Shown: positions 1-9,347, counted from the first letter of the stretch. The stretch: DNA of 64,000 nt from JAAZCI01 sp046462535 (GCA_046462535.1 JBKGVF010000024.1:106158-170157); one strand, 5' to 3'. The notes: generated by a model from the letters alone, not told the origin. Made by a program: numbers and translations.

Positions 1-2
1 TC

Positions 3-50
3 TCAGGTGCTCGCGCAGCGGTTTCTGCACTTGAGGAGCTTGATGAGTAG
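3..50 (+). CDS. C-terminal end of an unidentified protein (partial)
   Basis: The window opens inside a reading frame that ends at the TAG at 48-50 and reads SGARAAVSALEELDE. The SGxRAA string resembles the C-terminal FAD-contacting segment of amine-oxidase-like and other FAD/NAD(P) oxidoreductases, but fifteen residues cannot identify the family. The start lies outside the window. The next gene, hom, begins 133 bases later after a small hairpin, so the two may not share a transcript. Confidence 0.4.
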   Translation, partial: SGARAAVSALEELDE

Positions 51-183
51 AAATAATGCTCACATAAAGAGAGCGTCCCCCCAGAACTGGGAGGATAAGC
101 TTATTTGCTAGTAAAGTTTCGAAAATTCATTATACTATTTGATCTACATTTAAATAATTACTACTAAGGAGCTTTAGCAGACG

Positions 184-1452
184 ATGAAGCCTATCAAAAT
201 AGGAATATTAGGGTTGGGGACTGTGGCAACAGGCGTTGCGTCAATTCTTAGCAAAAATAATCTTGAGATTGCGCGCCGTATTGGCACCACGATTGAAATC
301 ACCTCTGTTTTTGTTCGCTCTCTTGATCGGGAGAATCCCTATACCCTTCCCCTCACAACCGATGTTGATGATATTTTAGATAACCCTGAAATTGACATTG
401 TTATCGAGCTGATGGGGGGTATTGATCCTGCTAAAACCTACATTAGTCGGGCAATAAAGCGTGGTAAGCATGTGGTAACCGCTAATAAAGAGTTAATTGC
501 CCTTCATGGCAATGAGCTTTTTGCCGCTGCACAAGAGTCGGGCGTTATACTCAACTATGAGGCTGCGGTTGCTGGAGGTATTCCTATTATTAAAACATTG
601 CGTGAGGGGTTAACCGCTAATAAGGTGACTGCCATCTACGGCATTATTAATGGCACTAGTAATTATATATTAACTGAGATGTCTAAGAACAAAAGTGATT
701 TCTCTGTTGCCCTTAAAGATGCTCAGGCACTAGGGTATGCTGAAGCAGATCCCACCTATGATATTAAGGGAATAGATGCCGCTCACAAACTAACTATACT
801 CACTTCAATCGCATTTGGTGTCCCCCTCTCCTTTGAGAATATCTACACTGAAGGAATTGACACCCTAAGTAGTGAGGCGATTGAAGTTGCCGAAAAACTT
901 GGCTATACCATAAAACATCTTGGTATCGCAAAGTATAATAACGATCGCATTGAAGCCCGTGTTCACCCAACACTGGTGCCAAATAGCACACAATTTGCTA
1001 GTATCAATGGTGCTATGAATGCGGTTTTAGCCGACGGTAATGCCGTAGGCCCACTCTTTTCATCTGGAGCAGGAGCAGGTAGCGAACCCACCGCATCTGC
1101 TGTTATCGCTGATATTATCGATATCTATAAAGAGGAGTCGAGCGCCATCCGCACAGCTCCCCTAGCATTCAGCAACAGTGAGCTTAACCAGAGCCCATTC
1201 CTAACTCTAGATGAGTATCAGATGCAATATCTAATTCGTGTTACAAGTAGCAAGAGAGTGGATAAAGAGGCTCTAGAGAGGCTTTTAAAAGAGAAGCAGA
1301 TCGCTATTGCTGAGGATCACTCTGATGAAGAGCAGCTACTCTATGTGACACAGTTAACTTGCGAAGCAAATATCGACGCTGCTATCGACACAATTAGTAG
1401 TGAGAAGAGAGATTATGAAATTCTGCTTCTTCGAATCGAAAACTTCGCCTAG
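184..1452 (+). CDS. hom: Homoserine dehydrogenase
   Basis: Reduces aspartate-4-semialdehyde to homoserine with NAD(P)H, the branch point to threonine and methionine (and hence isoleucine). The 422-residue protein has an N-terminal dinucleotide fold with GLGTVATG at residues 10-17, TANKE at 99-103, and the catalytic domain with GIINGTSNYIL near 153-163 and AEADPTYDIKGIDAAHK near 186-202. The last 75 or so residues fit a C-terminal ACT domain, which in this monofunctional family mediates threonine feedback inhibition. The ATG has a good upstream site (AAGGAG near 167). It lies just upstream of the ilv genes, which is sensible because threonine feeds isoleucine. No fused aspartokinase is present. 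Confidence 0.96.
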   Translation: MKPIKIGILGLGTVATGVASILSKNNLEIARRIGTTIEITSVFVRSLDRENPYTLPLTTDVDDILDNPEIDIVIELMGGIDPAKTYISRAIKRGKHVVTANKELIALHGNELFAAAQESGVILNYEAAVAGGIPIIKTLREGLTANKVTAIYGIINGTSNYILTEMSKNKSDFSVALKDAQALGYAEADPTYDIKGIDAAHKLTILTSIAFGVPLSFENIYTEGIDTLSSEAIEVAEKLGYTIKHLGIAKYNNDRIEARVHPTLVPNSTQFASINGAMNAVLADGNAVGPLFSSGAGAGSEPTASAVIADIIDIYKEESSAIRTAPLAFSNSELNQSPFLTLDEYQMQYLIRVTSSKRVDKEALERLLKEKQIAIAEDHSDEEQLLYVTQLTCEANIDAAIDTISSEKRDYEILLLRIENFA

Positions 1453-1493
1453 TTCTTAAATGGATAACAGTATTGTCTTAAATAATAATTGAA

Positions 1494-1519
1494 TATCTAC
1501 TCCTTAAGTTCAGTAGATA
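1494..1519 (+). promoter_or_regulatory. Inverted repeat just upstream of ilvB
   Basis: TATCTACT at 1494-1501 and AGTAGATA at 1512-1519 form a perfect 8-bp inverted repeat with a 10-nt loop, ending about five bases before the GTGAGGA ribosome site of ilvB. It has no T-run, so it is not an intrinsic terminator. It could be an operator or an mRNA hairpin affecting translation; which one is not decidable from sequence alone. Confidence 0.4.
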
Positions 1520-1531
1520 AGTGAGGATCTT

Positions 1532-3271
1532 GTGAAATTAAATGGTGCAGAAATAATCATTCAATCCTTAATGAAGGAGAATGTTGAGTGTATCTTTGGC
1601 TATCCTGGTGGAGCGGTACTTCCCCTCTACGATGAGATTTATAAGCAGGATGTCATTAAACATGTACTCGTACGGCACGAACAAGCTGCAACTCATGCTG
1701 CGGATGGCTATGCTCGTGTAACCGGAAAGCCGGGAGTCGTTCTGGTCACATCTGGCCCAGGGCTAACTAATGCCGTCACCGGAATTGCAACAGCACATAT
1801 GGATTCGATCCCTCTAATCGTCCTCTCAGGTCAGGTTGCAACCAGCCTTATTGGAAATGATGCTTTCCAAGAGGTTGATACTGTGGGAATTACCCTACCA
1901 TGTGTAAAGCATAACTTTTTAGTTCAGAATGTTGAAGATCTTGCCGATACTATTAAAAAGGCATTCTATATCGCCACAACTGGCCGCCCTGGCCCCGTGG
2001 TTATCGACCTTCCTAAGGATGTAACCGTTCAAACAACCAAGTTCGCTTACCCTGAAACGATCTCAATGCGCTCATATAATCCCACCGTTAAGGGGCACTC
2101 AGGGCAGATTAAAAAAGCATACAATCTACTAATGCGTGCAAAACGCCCCATGGTCTATACTGGTGGCGGTATCGTTATTGGTAATGCTCATGAAGAGCTT
2201 CGCTCATTTGTTCGTGACTTAAATTTACCTATTACAAGTACACTTATGGGATTAGGTGCCTACCCTGGAACTGATCAGCAATTTCTAGGCATGCTAGGGA
2301 TGCATGGGACCTATGAATCAAATATGGCGATGCACCACTGTGATGTTCTACTCGCTATTGGTGCCCGATTTGATGATCGAATTACCGGTACGCTAGAGCA
2401 CTTCTGCCCCCATGCAAAAATTATCCATGTGGATGTTGATCCCTCTAGTATTGCTAAAAATGTTGATGTTGATCTCCCCATCGTAGGTGAGGCTAAATCT
2501 GTTTTAGCAGAGTTAAATGAGATTCATCGTACGGAGCAGAAGAGCCTTAATAGCGAACACTTAAATAAGTGGTGGCAGCAGATCGACAAGTGGCGTGAGA
2601 TGGATTCACTGCAGTATCAATATAGTGATGAAGTGATCAAGCCCCAATTTGTGATTCAGAAACTTTTTGAAGTTACTAAAGGGAGAGCGATAGTCACCTC
2701 CGATGTTGGACAACACCAAATGTGGGCAGCACAGTACTACCCCTTTGATGAGCCGCGCCAATGGTTAAACTCAGGTGGACTCGGAACGATGGGCTTTGGT
2801 TTGCCAGCAGCAATGGGTGCTAAACTCGCTGCACCCGATCGTGACGTTGCCTGTGTTACCGGAGATGGCAGCATCCAGATGATGCTCCAAGAGCTCTCAA
2901 CAATGTTGCAGTACCACTCTCCGGTTAAGATTATTAACCTAAACAATGGTTATTTGGGGATGGTGCGACAGTGGCAGGAGTTCTTCTTTGATAAACGCTA
3001 CTGTATGAGCTATTTTGACTCTCTACCTGACTTTATTAAACTGGCTGAAGCGTATGGACACTCAGGGGTTCAAATTAAGAAGCCAAGCGATGTTGAGCCC
3101 GCACTCATTGAGGCGTTTAAGCAGAAAGATAAGACCATCTTTATGGACTTTATTACCGACCCTGCAGAGAATGTCTATCCCATGATTCCCGCCGGGAAAG
3201 GTCACCATGAGATGATTTTAGCGGGCGATAAGATGGTTAACACCTCGAAAGATGGTTTAAGTCAGGTATAA
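1532..3271 (+). CDS. ilvB: Acetolactate synthase large (catalytic) subunit
   Basis: ThDP-dependent enzyme that condenses two pyruvates, or pyruvate with 2-oxobutyrate, in the first common step of valine, leucine and isoleucine synthesis. The 579 residues have the three-domain architecture: FGYPGGAVLPLYDE near 22-35, catalytic glutamate E50 in VRHEQAATHAADGYAR, a central FAD-type domain, and the C-terminal ThDP/Mg motif starting GDGSIQMM near 443 and running to NN. The start is GTG, placed by the GAGGA site at 1523-1527. The small subunit follows 11 bases downstream, as expected for a co-transcribed pair. Paralogs ilvI and ilvG cannot be distinguished here, so the symbol denotes the family. 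Confidence 0.97.
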   Translation: MKLNGAEIIIQSLMKENVECIFGYPGGAVLPLYDEIYKQDVIKHVLVRHEQAATHAADGYARVTGKPGVVLVTSGPGLTNAVTGIATAHMDSIPLIVLSGQVATSLIGNDAFQEVDTVGITLPCVKHNFLVQNVEDLADTIKKAFYIATTGRPGPVVIDLPKDVTVQTTKFAYPETISMRSYNPTVKGHSGQIKKAYNLLMRAKRPMVYTGGGIVIGNAHEELRSFVRDLNLPITSTLMGLGAYPGTDQQFLGMLGMHGTYESNMAMHHCDVLLAIGARFDDRITGTLEHFCPHAKIIHVDVDPSSIAKNVDVDLPIVGEAKSVLAELNEIHRTEQKSLNSEHLNKWWQQIDKWREMDSLQYQYSDEVIKPQFVIQKLFEVTKGRAIVTSDVGQHQMWAAQYYPFDEPRQWLNSGGLGTMGFGLPAAMGAKLAAPDRDVACVTGDGSIQMMLQELSTMLQYHSPVKIINLNNGYLGMVRQWQEFFFDKRYCMSYFDSLPDFIKLAEAYGHSGVQIKKPSDVEPALIEAFKQKDKTIFMDFITDPAENVYPMIPAGKGHHEMILAGDKMVNTSKDGLSQV

Positions 3272-3282
3272 GGAGTCAATAA

Positions 3283-3789
3283 ATGAATCAGAACAATAGA
3301 CATATCATCTCAATTCTCATGGAAAATGAGGCGGGAGCACTCTCAAAGGTTGTGAACCTCTTCTCGGCACGGGGGTATAATATTGAGTCTCTTGCCGTCG
3401 CTCCTACTGACGATGAGTCGCTCTCACGTTTAACATTAGTCACAACAGCAAATAGTAAAGTGGTTGAACAGATAGTAAAACAACTACATAAGTTAATTGA
3501 TGTTGTAAAACTTACTGACTTAACAGAAGGTGCCCACATTGAGCGTGAAATGATGCTCGTAAAAGTTAATGCAGCGTCAGAACGTGCTCGTGCAGAAGTA
3601 TTTCGCTTAAATGAGATCTTTCGTGGTAGGATTCTAGATACGACAAATAGCTCCTACACTATCGAAATGATCGGCACCTGTGATAAACTCAATGCGTTTA
3701 TCAGCGCAGCTGAGGATCTCGGTGTTATTGAGCTTGTACGCTCAGGCGCGATAGGATTGGCTCGAGGCTCAAAAGGTCTGACCCTATAA
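3283..3789 (+). CDS. ilvN: Acetolactate synthase small (regulatory) subunit
   Basis: Regulatory partner of the preceding gene; in this family it stimulates the catalytic subunit and confers valine feedback inhibition. The 168-residue length is that of the two-domain IlvH/IlvN class. An N-terminal ACT domain is visible (ILMENEAGALSKVVNLFSAR near 11-30, then GYNIESLAVAP), followed by the C-terminal domain ending ELVRSGAIGLARG. It is preceded by AAGGAG and lies 11 bases after ilvB. The downstream gap before ilvC carries a 15-base repeat of its own coding end. Confidence 0.96.
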   Translation: MNQNNRHIISILMENEAGALSKVVNLFSARGYNIESLAVAPTDDESLSRLTLVTTANSKVVEQIVKQLHKLIDVVKLTDLTEGAHIEREMMLVKVNAASERARAEVFRLNEIFRGRILDTTNSSYTIEMIGTCDKLNAFISAAEDLGVIELVRSGAIGLARGSKGLTL

Positions 3790-3809
3790 TTATAAGGCTC
3801 AAAAGGTCT
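3765..3809 (+). repeat. 15-bp direct repeat spanning the end of ilvN
   Basis: AGGCTCAAAAGGTCT occurs at 3765-3779, inside the last codons of ilvN, and again at 3795-3809, just after the stop codon, with a period of 30 bases. It looks like a small local duplication. No function is suggested. Confidence 0.8.
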
Positions 3810-3865
3810 ACAGAAGAAGCAATATTAATTAACGATTATAGAAAGAAGAGAAAGGAATAATTTAA

Positions 3866-4882
3866 ATGAAGGTTTATTACGATAAAGATGCTGATATCTC
3901 CTTAATTAAAGATACAACTGTAGCGATTATTGGCTATGGTTCTCAGGGTCATGCTCATGCTCAAAACCTTAAAGACTCAGGCGTCAACGTTATTGTTGGT
4001 CTGCGTAAAGAGGGCGCATCATGGGAGAAGGCCGTCAATGCTGGTCATAATGTTAAAGAGATTGCTGATGCAACCAAAGAGGCGGATTTAGTGATGCTCC
4101 TCCTCCCCGATGAGACTCAGCCTAGTATTTATAAAGATGCTATTGAGCCTAATATTAAAGAAGGTGCTACCCTAGCATTTGCTCATGGCTTTAATATTCA
4201 CTACAACCAGATCGTACCTCGTGCAGATCTTGACGTTGTGATGGTTGCACCTAAGGGGCCTGGCCATACGGTTCGTTCGGAGTATGTAAAAGGGGGAGGT
4301 GTTCCTACCCTAATTGCCATCTATCAAGATAAATCAGGGAAAGCACGCGATATCGCTCTCTCTTACGCATCTGCAAATGGGGGTGGAAAGGCTGGTATTA
4401 TTGAGACTACTTTTGCTGAAGAGACAGAGACTGATCTCTTTGGTGAGCAAGCGGTACTCTGTGGTGGTGCTGTAGAGCTGGTCAAAGCAGGTTTTGAAGT
4501 ATTAACCGAGGCAGGATATGCTCCTGAGATGGCCTACTTTGAGTGCTTACATGAATTAAAGCTTATTGTAGATCTTATGTATGAGGGTGGTATCGCTAAT
4601 ATGAACTACTCCATCTCTAATAATGCTGAATATGGTGAGTATGTTACCGGTAAAGAGATCATTACCGAAGAGACTAAAGAGGCAATGAGAAAAGCGCTCA
4701 CACGGATTCAAACGGGCGAGTACGCTAAAATGTTTATCCAAGAAGGAAATACAAACTATCCCTCAATGACTGCTCGTAGACGTCTCACCGCAGAGCACCC
4801 GATTGAGAAAACAGGCGAAAAACTACGTGCGATGATGCCGTGGATTACAGAGAATAGTCTCGTAGACCAATCAAAAAACTAA
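3866..4882 (+). CDS. ilvC: Ketol-acid reductoisomerase (NADP+)
   Basis: Performs the second common step of branched-chain amino-acid synthesis, converting acetolactate or acetohydroxybutyrate to the dihydroxy acid by Mg-dependent isomerisation and NADPH reduction. At 338 residues it is the short class I form. It shows the nucleotide motif GYGSQGHAHAQNL from about residue 23, AHGFNIHY, APKGPGHTVRSEY, EQAVLCGG, and the metal-binding glutamates in FECLHELKLIVDL. An AAAGGAAT site precedes the ATG. It completes an ilvB-ilvN-ilvC block; a terminator follows, so ilvD and leu genes are not in this operon. Confidence 0.97.
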   Translation: MKVYYDKDADISLIKDTTVAIIGYGSQGHAHAQNLKDSGVNVIVGLRKEGASWEKAVNAGHNVKEIADATKEADLVMLLLPDETQPSIYKDAIEPNIKEGATLAFAHGFNIHYNQIVPRADLDVVMVAPKGPGHTVRSEYVKGGGVPTLIAIYQDKSGKARDIALSYASANGGGKAGIIETTFAEETETDLFGEQAVLCGGAVELVKAGFEVLTEAGYAPEMAYFECLHELKLIVDLMYEGGIANMNYSISNNAEYGEYVTGKEIITEETKEAMRKALTRIQTGEYAKMFIQEGNTNYPSMTARRRLTAEHPIEKTGEKLRAMMPWITENSLVDQSKN

Positions 4883-4922
4883 ATTAGATAATCATATTTA
4901 GTCATCGTCACAATTTAAGTTT

Positions 4923-4962
4923 AAAATGCCTTAATGAGAACTCTCTTTAGGGCATTTTTATT
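4923..4962 (+). terminator. Intrinsic terminator after ilvC
   Basis: AAAATGCCTTAA (4923-4934) pairs with TTAGGGCATTTT (4947-4958) with one mismatch, and the right arm merges into a T-rich run. It closes the hom-ilv cluster. Confidence 0.8.
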
Positions 4963-4991
4963 TTATACAGGATATATAGGAATTAGATATT

Positions 4992-6353
4992 ATGAGTCAA
5001 TCTTGGAGTCCAAGTAGCTGGAGAAACTTTGAAGCAAAGCAGCTACCAAAATATGATGATCAAGAGGCCTTAGCAGAAGTAGAAGCTCGGTTACGTAAAT
5101 CTCCCCCACTTGTTTTTGCCGGTGAGGCTCGCTCCTTAAAAGCACAACTAGCAGATGCTGTTAACGGAAAAGCCTTTCTTTTACAGGGGGGTGATTGTGC
5201 TGAAAGCTTTGATCAATTTAGCTCAAACAATATACGTGACACATTCCGAGTCCTATTACAGATGGCTGTTACTTTAACCTTTGGTGCGAAAAGTCCTGTT
5301 ATTAAGGTGGGGAGAATGGCTGGTCAGTTTGCTAAGCCTCGCTCATCAGACACAGAGACCGTTGGTGATGTGACACTCCCAAGTTATCGAGGTGATATTA
5401 TCAATGGGATCGAATTTACTGCTGAAGCTCGTAAGCCTGACCCTGAAAGAATGTGGCGTGCTTATGCGCAATCAGGCCTAACTCTTAACCTTCTGCGTGC
5501 ATTTGCTCGTGGTGGCTATGCAGATCTTCACCATGTTCAGCGCTGGAATATGGATTTTGTCGGAGAGACCCCACACGCTGAAAAGTATCATGATTTAGCC
5601 TCCCGCATCCAAGATGCTCTTCAATTTATGGAAGCCTGCGGCGTTGACTCGAAGACCTCTCCTACCGTTAATGAGACTCAATTCTACACCTCACATGAGA
5701 TGCTCCTCTTAGGTTATGAGGAGGCAATGACACGCGTAGACTCCACTAGCGGAGATTGGTATAACACTTCAGCTCACCTCTTATGGATTGGTGAACGCAC
5801 ACGTCAACTTGATGGAGCACATGTCGAATATGCTAAAGGCATTTCAAATCCCATCGGAGTAAAAATAAGCCAAAATACTACTGATGATGAGCTGATCCGT
5901 CTTATTGATGCATTAAACCCTGAGAATGAAGCAGGACGTTTGACGCTGATTACGCGAATGGGTGCGGATAATCTAGCGGAACATTTACCAAGAATGTTAC
6001 GTCGAGTAAAATCGGAAGGACGCAATGTTGTATGGTGTAGTGATCCTATGCATGGGAATACTATCACCGAGAATGGTTATAAAACCCGCCCCTTCGATCG
6101 AATTCTCTTAGAAGTTAATAACTTTTTTGATGCTCATAATGCGGAGGGAACCTATGCAGGTGGTGTCCACTTCGAAATGACGGGGACCGATGTAACAGAG
6201 TGTCTCGGTGGAGGGCAAAATATCACCTCTCAAGATCTAGAGAGCCGCTACCATACCCATTGCGACCCTCGCCTAAATGCTCAACAAAGTTTGGAGCTTG
6301 CTTTCTTAATTGCTGAAAAGCTCAAAGATCATAGAGCAAAAGTTAGCATATAA
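4992..6353 (+). CDS. Class II 3-deoxy-7-phosphoheptulonate (DAHP) synthase
   Basis: Condenses phosphoenolpyruvate with erythrose-4-phosphate, the entry step of the shikimate pathway. The 453-residue length and motifs identify the class II (plant/AroA-II) family rather than the roughly 350-residue AroF/G/H type: GGDCAESF near residue 66, GRMAGQFAKPRSS, RWNMDFV, CSDPMHGNT and GTDVTECLGG. This class is widespread in bacteria and is often the sole or a second DAHP synthase. It stands alone between two terminators, so it is probably monocistronic. Which aromatic amino acid inhibits it cannot be read from the sequence. Confidence 0.95.
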   Translation: MSQSWSPSSWRNFEAKQLPKYDDQEALAEVEARLRKSPPLVFAGEARSLKAQLADAVNGKAFLLQGGDCAESFDQFSSNNIRDTFRVLLQMAVTLTFGAKSPVIKVGRMAGQFAKPRSSDTETVGDVTLPSYRGDIINGIEFTAEARKPDPERMWRAYAQSGLTLNLLRAFARGGYADLHHVQRWNMDFVGETPHAEKYHDLASRIQDALQFMEACGVDSKTSPTVNETQFYTSHEMLLLGYEEAMTRVDSTSGDWYNTSAHLLWIGERTRQLDGAHVEYAKGISNPIGVKISQNTTDDELIRLIDALNPENEAGRLTLITRMGADNLAEHLPRMLRRVKSEGRNVVWCSDPMHGNTITENGYKTRPFDRILLEVNNFFDAHNAEGTYAGGVHFEMTGTDVTECLGGGQNITSQDLESRYHTHCDPRLNAQQSLELAFLIAEKLKDHRAKVSI

Positions 6354-6366
6354 GGTATAATAGGGA

Positions 6367-6421
6367 GCTGTTCCTCACCCCCTATCTCTTCGATAGATTA
6401 GGTGTTGGAACAGCATTTTTA
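6367..6421 (+). terminator. Intrinsic terminator after DAHP synthase
   Basis: GCTGTTCC (6367-6374) pairs with GGAACAGC (6407-6414), followed by ATTTTTATTT. CACC/GGTG and CTATC/GATAG pairings extend the hairpin inward. It ends about 30 bases before the accA start. Confidence 0.8.
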
Positions 6422-6450
6422 TTTGTGGATATCGATTGAGGAGTCATACC

Positions 6451-7404
6451 TTGAATACCAACTATCTCGATTTTGAAGAGCCTATCTCAGAATTAGATGC
6501 CAAAATCAATGAATTAATCAACTGGGATGAGGGGGAAGATCTCTCATCGGCGATAGAAGCACTCCAAGCAAAGAAGGATGCTAAAATTGATGCAATCTTC
6601 TCTAAATTAGACTCTTGGCAGATAGCTCAACTAGCCCGTCACCCACTACGCCCTTACACCTTAGACTATATCGAGCATATGTTTGAAGATTTTCAAGAGC
6701 TCCACGGGGATCGCGCCTATGCTGACGATCGAGCCATTGTTGGTGGTCTAGCACGCCTCGATGATCGCCCTGTTATGGTTATTGGACATCAGAAAGGGCG
6801 CAACACAAAAGAGAAGATCAAGCGAAACTTTGGAATGCCACGACCTGAGGGCTATCGTAAAGCACTCCGTTTAATGAAGATGGCTGAGCGCTTTAATCTA
6901 CCAATCATTACCTTTATCGATACCCCTGGAGCCTATCCTGGTATCGGTGCTGAAGAGCGAGGACAGAGCGAAGCTATTGCTCGAAACCTACTGGAGATGA
7001 GTCAGATATCAGTTCCTATCATTGCCACTGTTGTAGGTGAAGGGGGATCCGGTGGTGCGTTAGCGATCGGAGTTGGCGACCGTGTCTTAATGCTACAGTA
7101 CTCAATCTACTCTGTAATCTCTCCTGAAGGCTGTGCCTCCATATTATGGAAAAGTGCAGATAAATCGAAAGAGGCTGCTGAAGCGATGGGCATTACCTCT
7201 GATAAAAATAGAGAGCTCGGTTTAATTGATCGTGTAATCGAAGAGCCCAAAGGGGGCGCCCACAGAGATTATCAAGAGATGGCAGCAACATTAAAGTCCG
7301 AAATATTGTCATTCTTAACAGAGCTAGATCAACTCAGTAAAGATGAGCTGATTGCTGCCCGTTATGATAAGTTAATGAAGTTTGGCACATTTAGTCAAAA
7401 GTAA
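6451..7404 (+). CDS. accA: Acetyl-CoA carboxylase carboxyltransferase subunit alpha
   Basis: Alpha half of the carboxyltransferase that moves CO2 from biotinylated AccB to acetyl-CoA, the first committed step of fatty acid synthesis. I place the start at the TTG at 6451 because GAGGAG at 6438-6443 is well spaced and the protein then begins MNTNYLDFEEPI, matching the family's usual N-terminus. An upstream TTG at 6436 would consume that ribosome site. The crotonase-like core is visible in HPLRPYTLDYIEHMF, ELHGDRAYADD, IDTPGAYPGIGAEERGQS and GEGGSGGALAIGVGD. At 317 residues it is normal length. The next gene starts two bases after the stop. Confidence 0.96.
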   Translation: MNTNYLDFEEPISELDAKINELINWDEGEDLSSAIEALQAKKDAKIDAIFSKLDSWQIAQLARHPLRPYTLDYIEHMFEDFQELHGDRAYADDRAIVGGLARLDDRPVMVIGHQKGRNTKEKIKRNFGMPRPEGYRKALRLMKMAERFNLPIITFIDTPGAYPGIGAEERGQSEAIARNLLEMSQISVPIIATVVGEGGSGGALAIGVGDRVLMLQYSIYSVISPEGCASILWKSADKSKEAAEAMGITSDKNRELGLIDRVIEEPKGGAHRDYQEMAATLKSEILSFLTELDQLSKDELIAARYDKLMKFGTFSQK

Positions 7405-7405
7405 A

Positions 7406-8287
7406 ATGAGCACATTAACCCACCTAATTGAGCGACTTGATCAGCTACTTTTGCGAATTGAGCCCCTACTCCCCCCACTCATTGAGCCTATCGATTTTAC
7501 TCAATATTCAGCATTTCGATGGCGTGTCGCTAAACCTGGTAATTTTGGTTACCTTGAAGCAATCGAAAATCCTGCAAGAATCTCATTTAATGAGATAAAA
7601 TGCTTAGAGAAACAGGCGACTCTTATTCGACAAAATAGTGAGCAGTTCCTGCATGGTTATCCTGCCAATAACCTTCTCTTAACAGGCTCCCGTGGGACCG
7701 GTAAATCATCACTTGTAAAGGCCTGCTTACATCAATATGCTGACCAGGGGCTGAAGATGATCGAGATTGATAGCGATCATCTCTCATACTTACCCGATAT
7801 ATTAGAACTTATTGCCCATGAGCCCTATCGATTTATTCTCTTTTGTGATGATCTCTCCTTTGAAGAGGGGGATGACTCATATAAATCGCTTAAAGCTCTG
7901 CTTGATGGCTCTTTAACGAGTCCATCAGAAAATATCCTTATCTACGCAACCTCAAATAGACGACATCTGCTCCCAGAATATATGGAGGAGAATCGATCCT
8001 ATACACGTCGTGGAGGTGAAATTCACGCAGCGGAAGCCGTAGAGGAGAAGATCTCCTTATCTGAGCGCTTTGGACTCTGGATCTCCTTTTATCCCTTTAG
8101 TCAACAGGAGTATTTAGAGATTGTTCGTAGTTGGCTCAATGAATTAGCGGATGATATCCCTTATAATGAGCAAGTAGAGCAGAATGCGCTACAATTTAGC
8201 CTTCAACGTGGCTCACGTAGTGGCAGAGTTGCACAACAATTTATTAGACACTATATTGGCTCTTACCGATTAGAGCAACAACAGTAG
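7406..8287 (+). CDS. DUF815-family P-loop ATPase
   Basis: A conserved AAA-like ATP-binding protein of unknown physiological role. I choose the ATG at 7406, two bases after accA; a TTG start upstream would lie inside accA. The 293 residues contain a Walker A motif GSRGTGKSS at 94-102, a Walker B-like strand RFILFCDDLSFEE near 142-154, and the DDSYKSLKALLDGS segment characteristic of DUF815. The end carries a helical lid with SLSERFGLWISFYPFSQQEYL. Tight coupling to accA suggests shared transcription rather than shared function. In many gammaproteobacteria tilS follows accA; here it does not. Confidence 0.85.
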   Translation: MSTLTHLIERLDQLLLRIEPLLPPLIEPIDFTQYSAFRWRVAKPGNFGYLEAIENPARISFNEIKCLEKQATLIRQNSEQFLHGYPANNLLLTGSRGTGKSSLVKACLHQYADQGLKMIEIDSDHLSYLPDILELIAHEPYRFILFCDDLSFEEGDDSYKSLKALLDGSLTSPSENILIYATSNRRHLLPEYMEENRSYTRRGGEIHAAEAVEEKISLSERFGLWISFYPFSQQEYLEIVRSWLNELADDIPYNEQVEQNALQFSLQRGSRSGRVAQQFIRHYIGSYRLEQQQ

Positions 8288-8299
8288 AAGGAAGAAAAG

Positions 8300-9319
8300 A
8301 TGTCCAGTTATATGGCCCAAGAGATTAGAGAAATTCCTAATGTCATCGAAAGCCAACGAGAAAAGAATATTCCTCAATTAATCGAGCTTGCCGAATATAT
8401 ACAAAAGCAAGATCCGGGGCATATTGTAACTCTAGGTCGTGGTAGCTCTTATAATGCATGTAACTATGCTAAGTATCTCTTTGAAGTTGGGGTTAATGTT
8501 CCTGTAACAGTATCGGCGCCTTCCCTAACCTCAATTTATGGTGAGAGCTTAAAGCTGCGGAATTCTCTACTCATGGTTACCTCACAATCTGGACAGAGCC
8601 CCGACCTTGTTCAGTTTGTTAAAAGTGCCAAAGCTGGAGGTACAAAAGTGATAGGAATCATTAACGATGAAACCTCCCCTTTAGCAAAAGAGTGTGACTT
8701 TCTCTTTGGAATCACCGCAGGTGATGAGAAGAGCGTTGCTGCTACAAAGAGTTTCGTAGGCAGCCTATCATTATTCGCCTCAATTCTTGCCACCTGGAAA
8801 GGGGATAATGATCTCGCAGATGCCATCGCCAATCTTCCTGATATACTTGACCAAGCATTAGCGGTTGAATGGCCCTATCTAATCGATACTCTCTCCGAAA
8901 CCAATGATATGTTTGCTATTGGGCGCGGTGTTGGATTAAGTGCAGCCTTAGAGTCTGCGCTTAAATTGAAAGAGACCTGCCAAATTCATGCGGAAGGGAT
9001 CTCTGCTACAGAGATCTTCCATGGTTCAGTCTCACTCCTGAAAGAGAATTACCCCGTCTTGAGCTTTGTCTCTCATGATGCTTCTCGAGCCTCTATGTTA
9101 GAGATCAATAAGAAGCTAACCTCTTATGGTGCAAATGTTCTAACAATCGATACAAAGGGGAACGATAGCAATATCTTAGGTGTGCCTAAAACTCATGAGT
9201 TACTACAACCTTTAGTGCAGATTACCGCCTACTACAAAATCATTGAACAGCTCTCTATCCACCGAGGATGTAATCCTGATGTACCTCCAAATCTAAAGAA
9301 AGTTACAGAAACCATCTAA
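8300..9319 (+). CDS. SIS-domain sugar isomerase, probable glucosamine-6-phosphate deaminase (NagB-II type)
   Basis: Contains two sugar-isomerase (SIS) domains, as in the isomerase half of GlmS but without the glutaminase domain. Visible motifs are GRGSSYNACNYAKYLFE near 48, TSQSGQSPDLV, SVAATKSF, KLKETCQIHAEGISATEIFHGS and the C-terminal QITAYYKIIEQLSIHRGCNPD. Such proteins beside nagA are the NagB-II deaminases described in Shewanella, which convert glucosamine-6-P to fructose-6-P plus ammonia. nagA follows after 28 bases. An AgaS-like or frlB-like deglycase would be the alternative, but the nagA neighbour argues for amino-sugar use. Confidence 0.82.
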   Translation: MSSYMAQEIREIPNVIESQREKNIPQLIELAEYIQKQDPGHIVTLGRGSSYNACNYAKYLFEVGVNVPVTVSAPSLTSIYGESLKLRNSLLMVTSQSGQSPDLVQFVKSAKAGGTKVIGIINDETSPLAKECDFLFGITAGDEKSVAATKSFVGSLSLFASILATWKGDNDLADAIANLPDILDQALAVEWPYLIDTLSETNDMFAIGRGVGLSAALESALKLKETCQIHAEGISATEIFHGSVSLLKENYPVLSFVSHDASRASMLEINKKLTSYGANVLTIDTKGNDSNILGVPKTHELLQPLVQITAYYKIIEQLSIHRGCNPDVPPNLKKVTETI

Positions 9320-9347
9320 CTGGTTAACTCTCTAATCTATAACGTCA

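Noticed and set aside
51..110. Hairpin CCCCCCAG-AA-CTGGGAGG before hom as a threonine-type attenuator
   Set aside because: No T-run directly follows the stem and no Thr/Ile-rich leader ORF precedes it.
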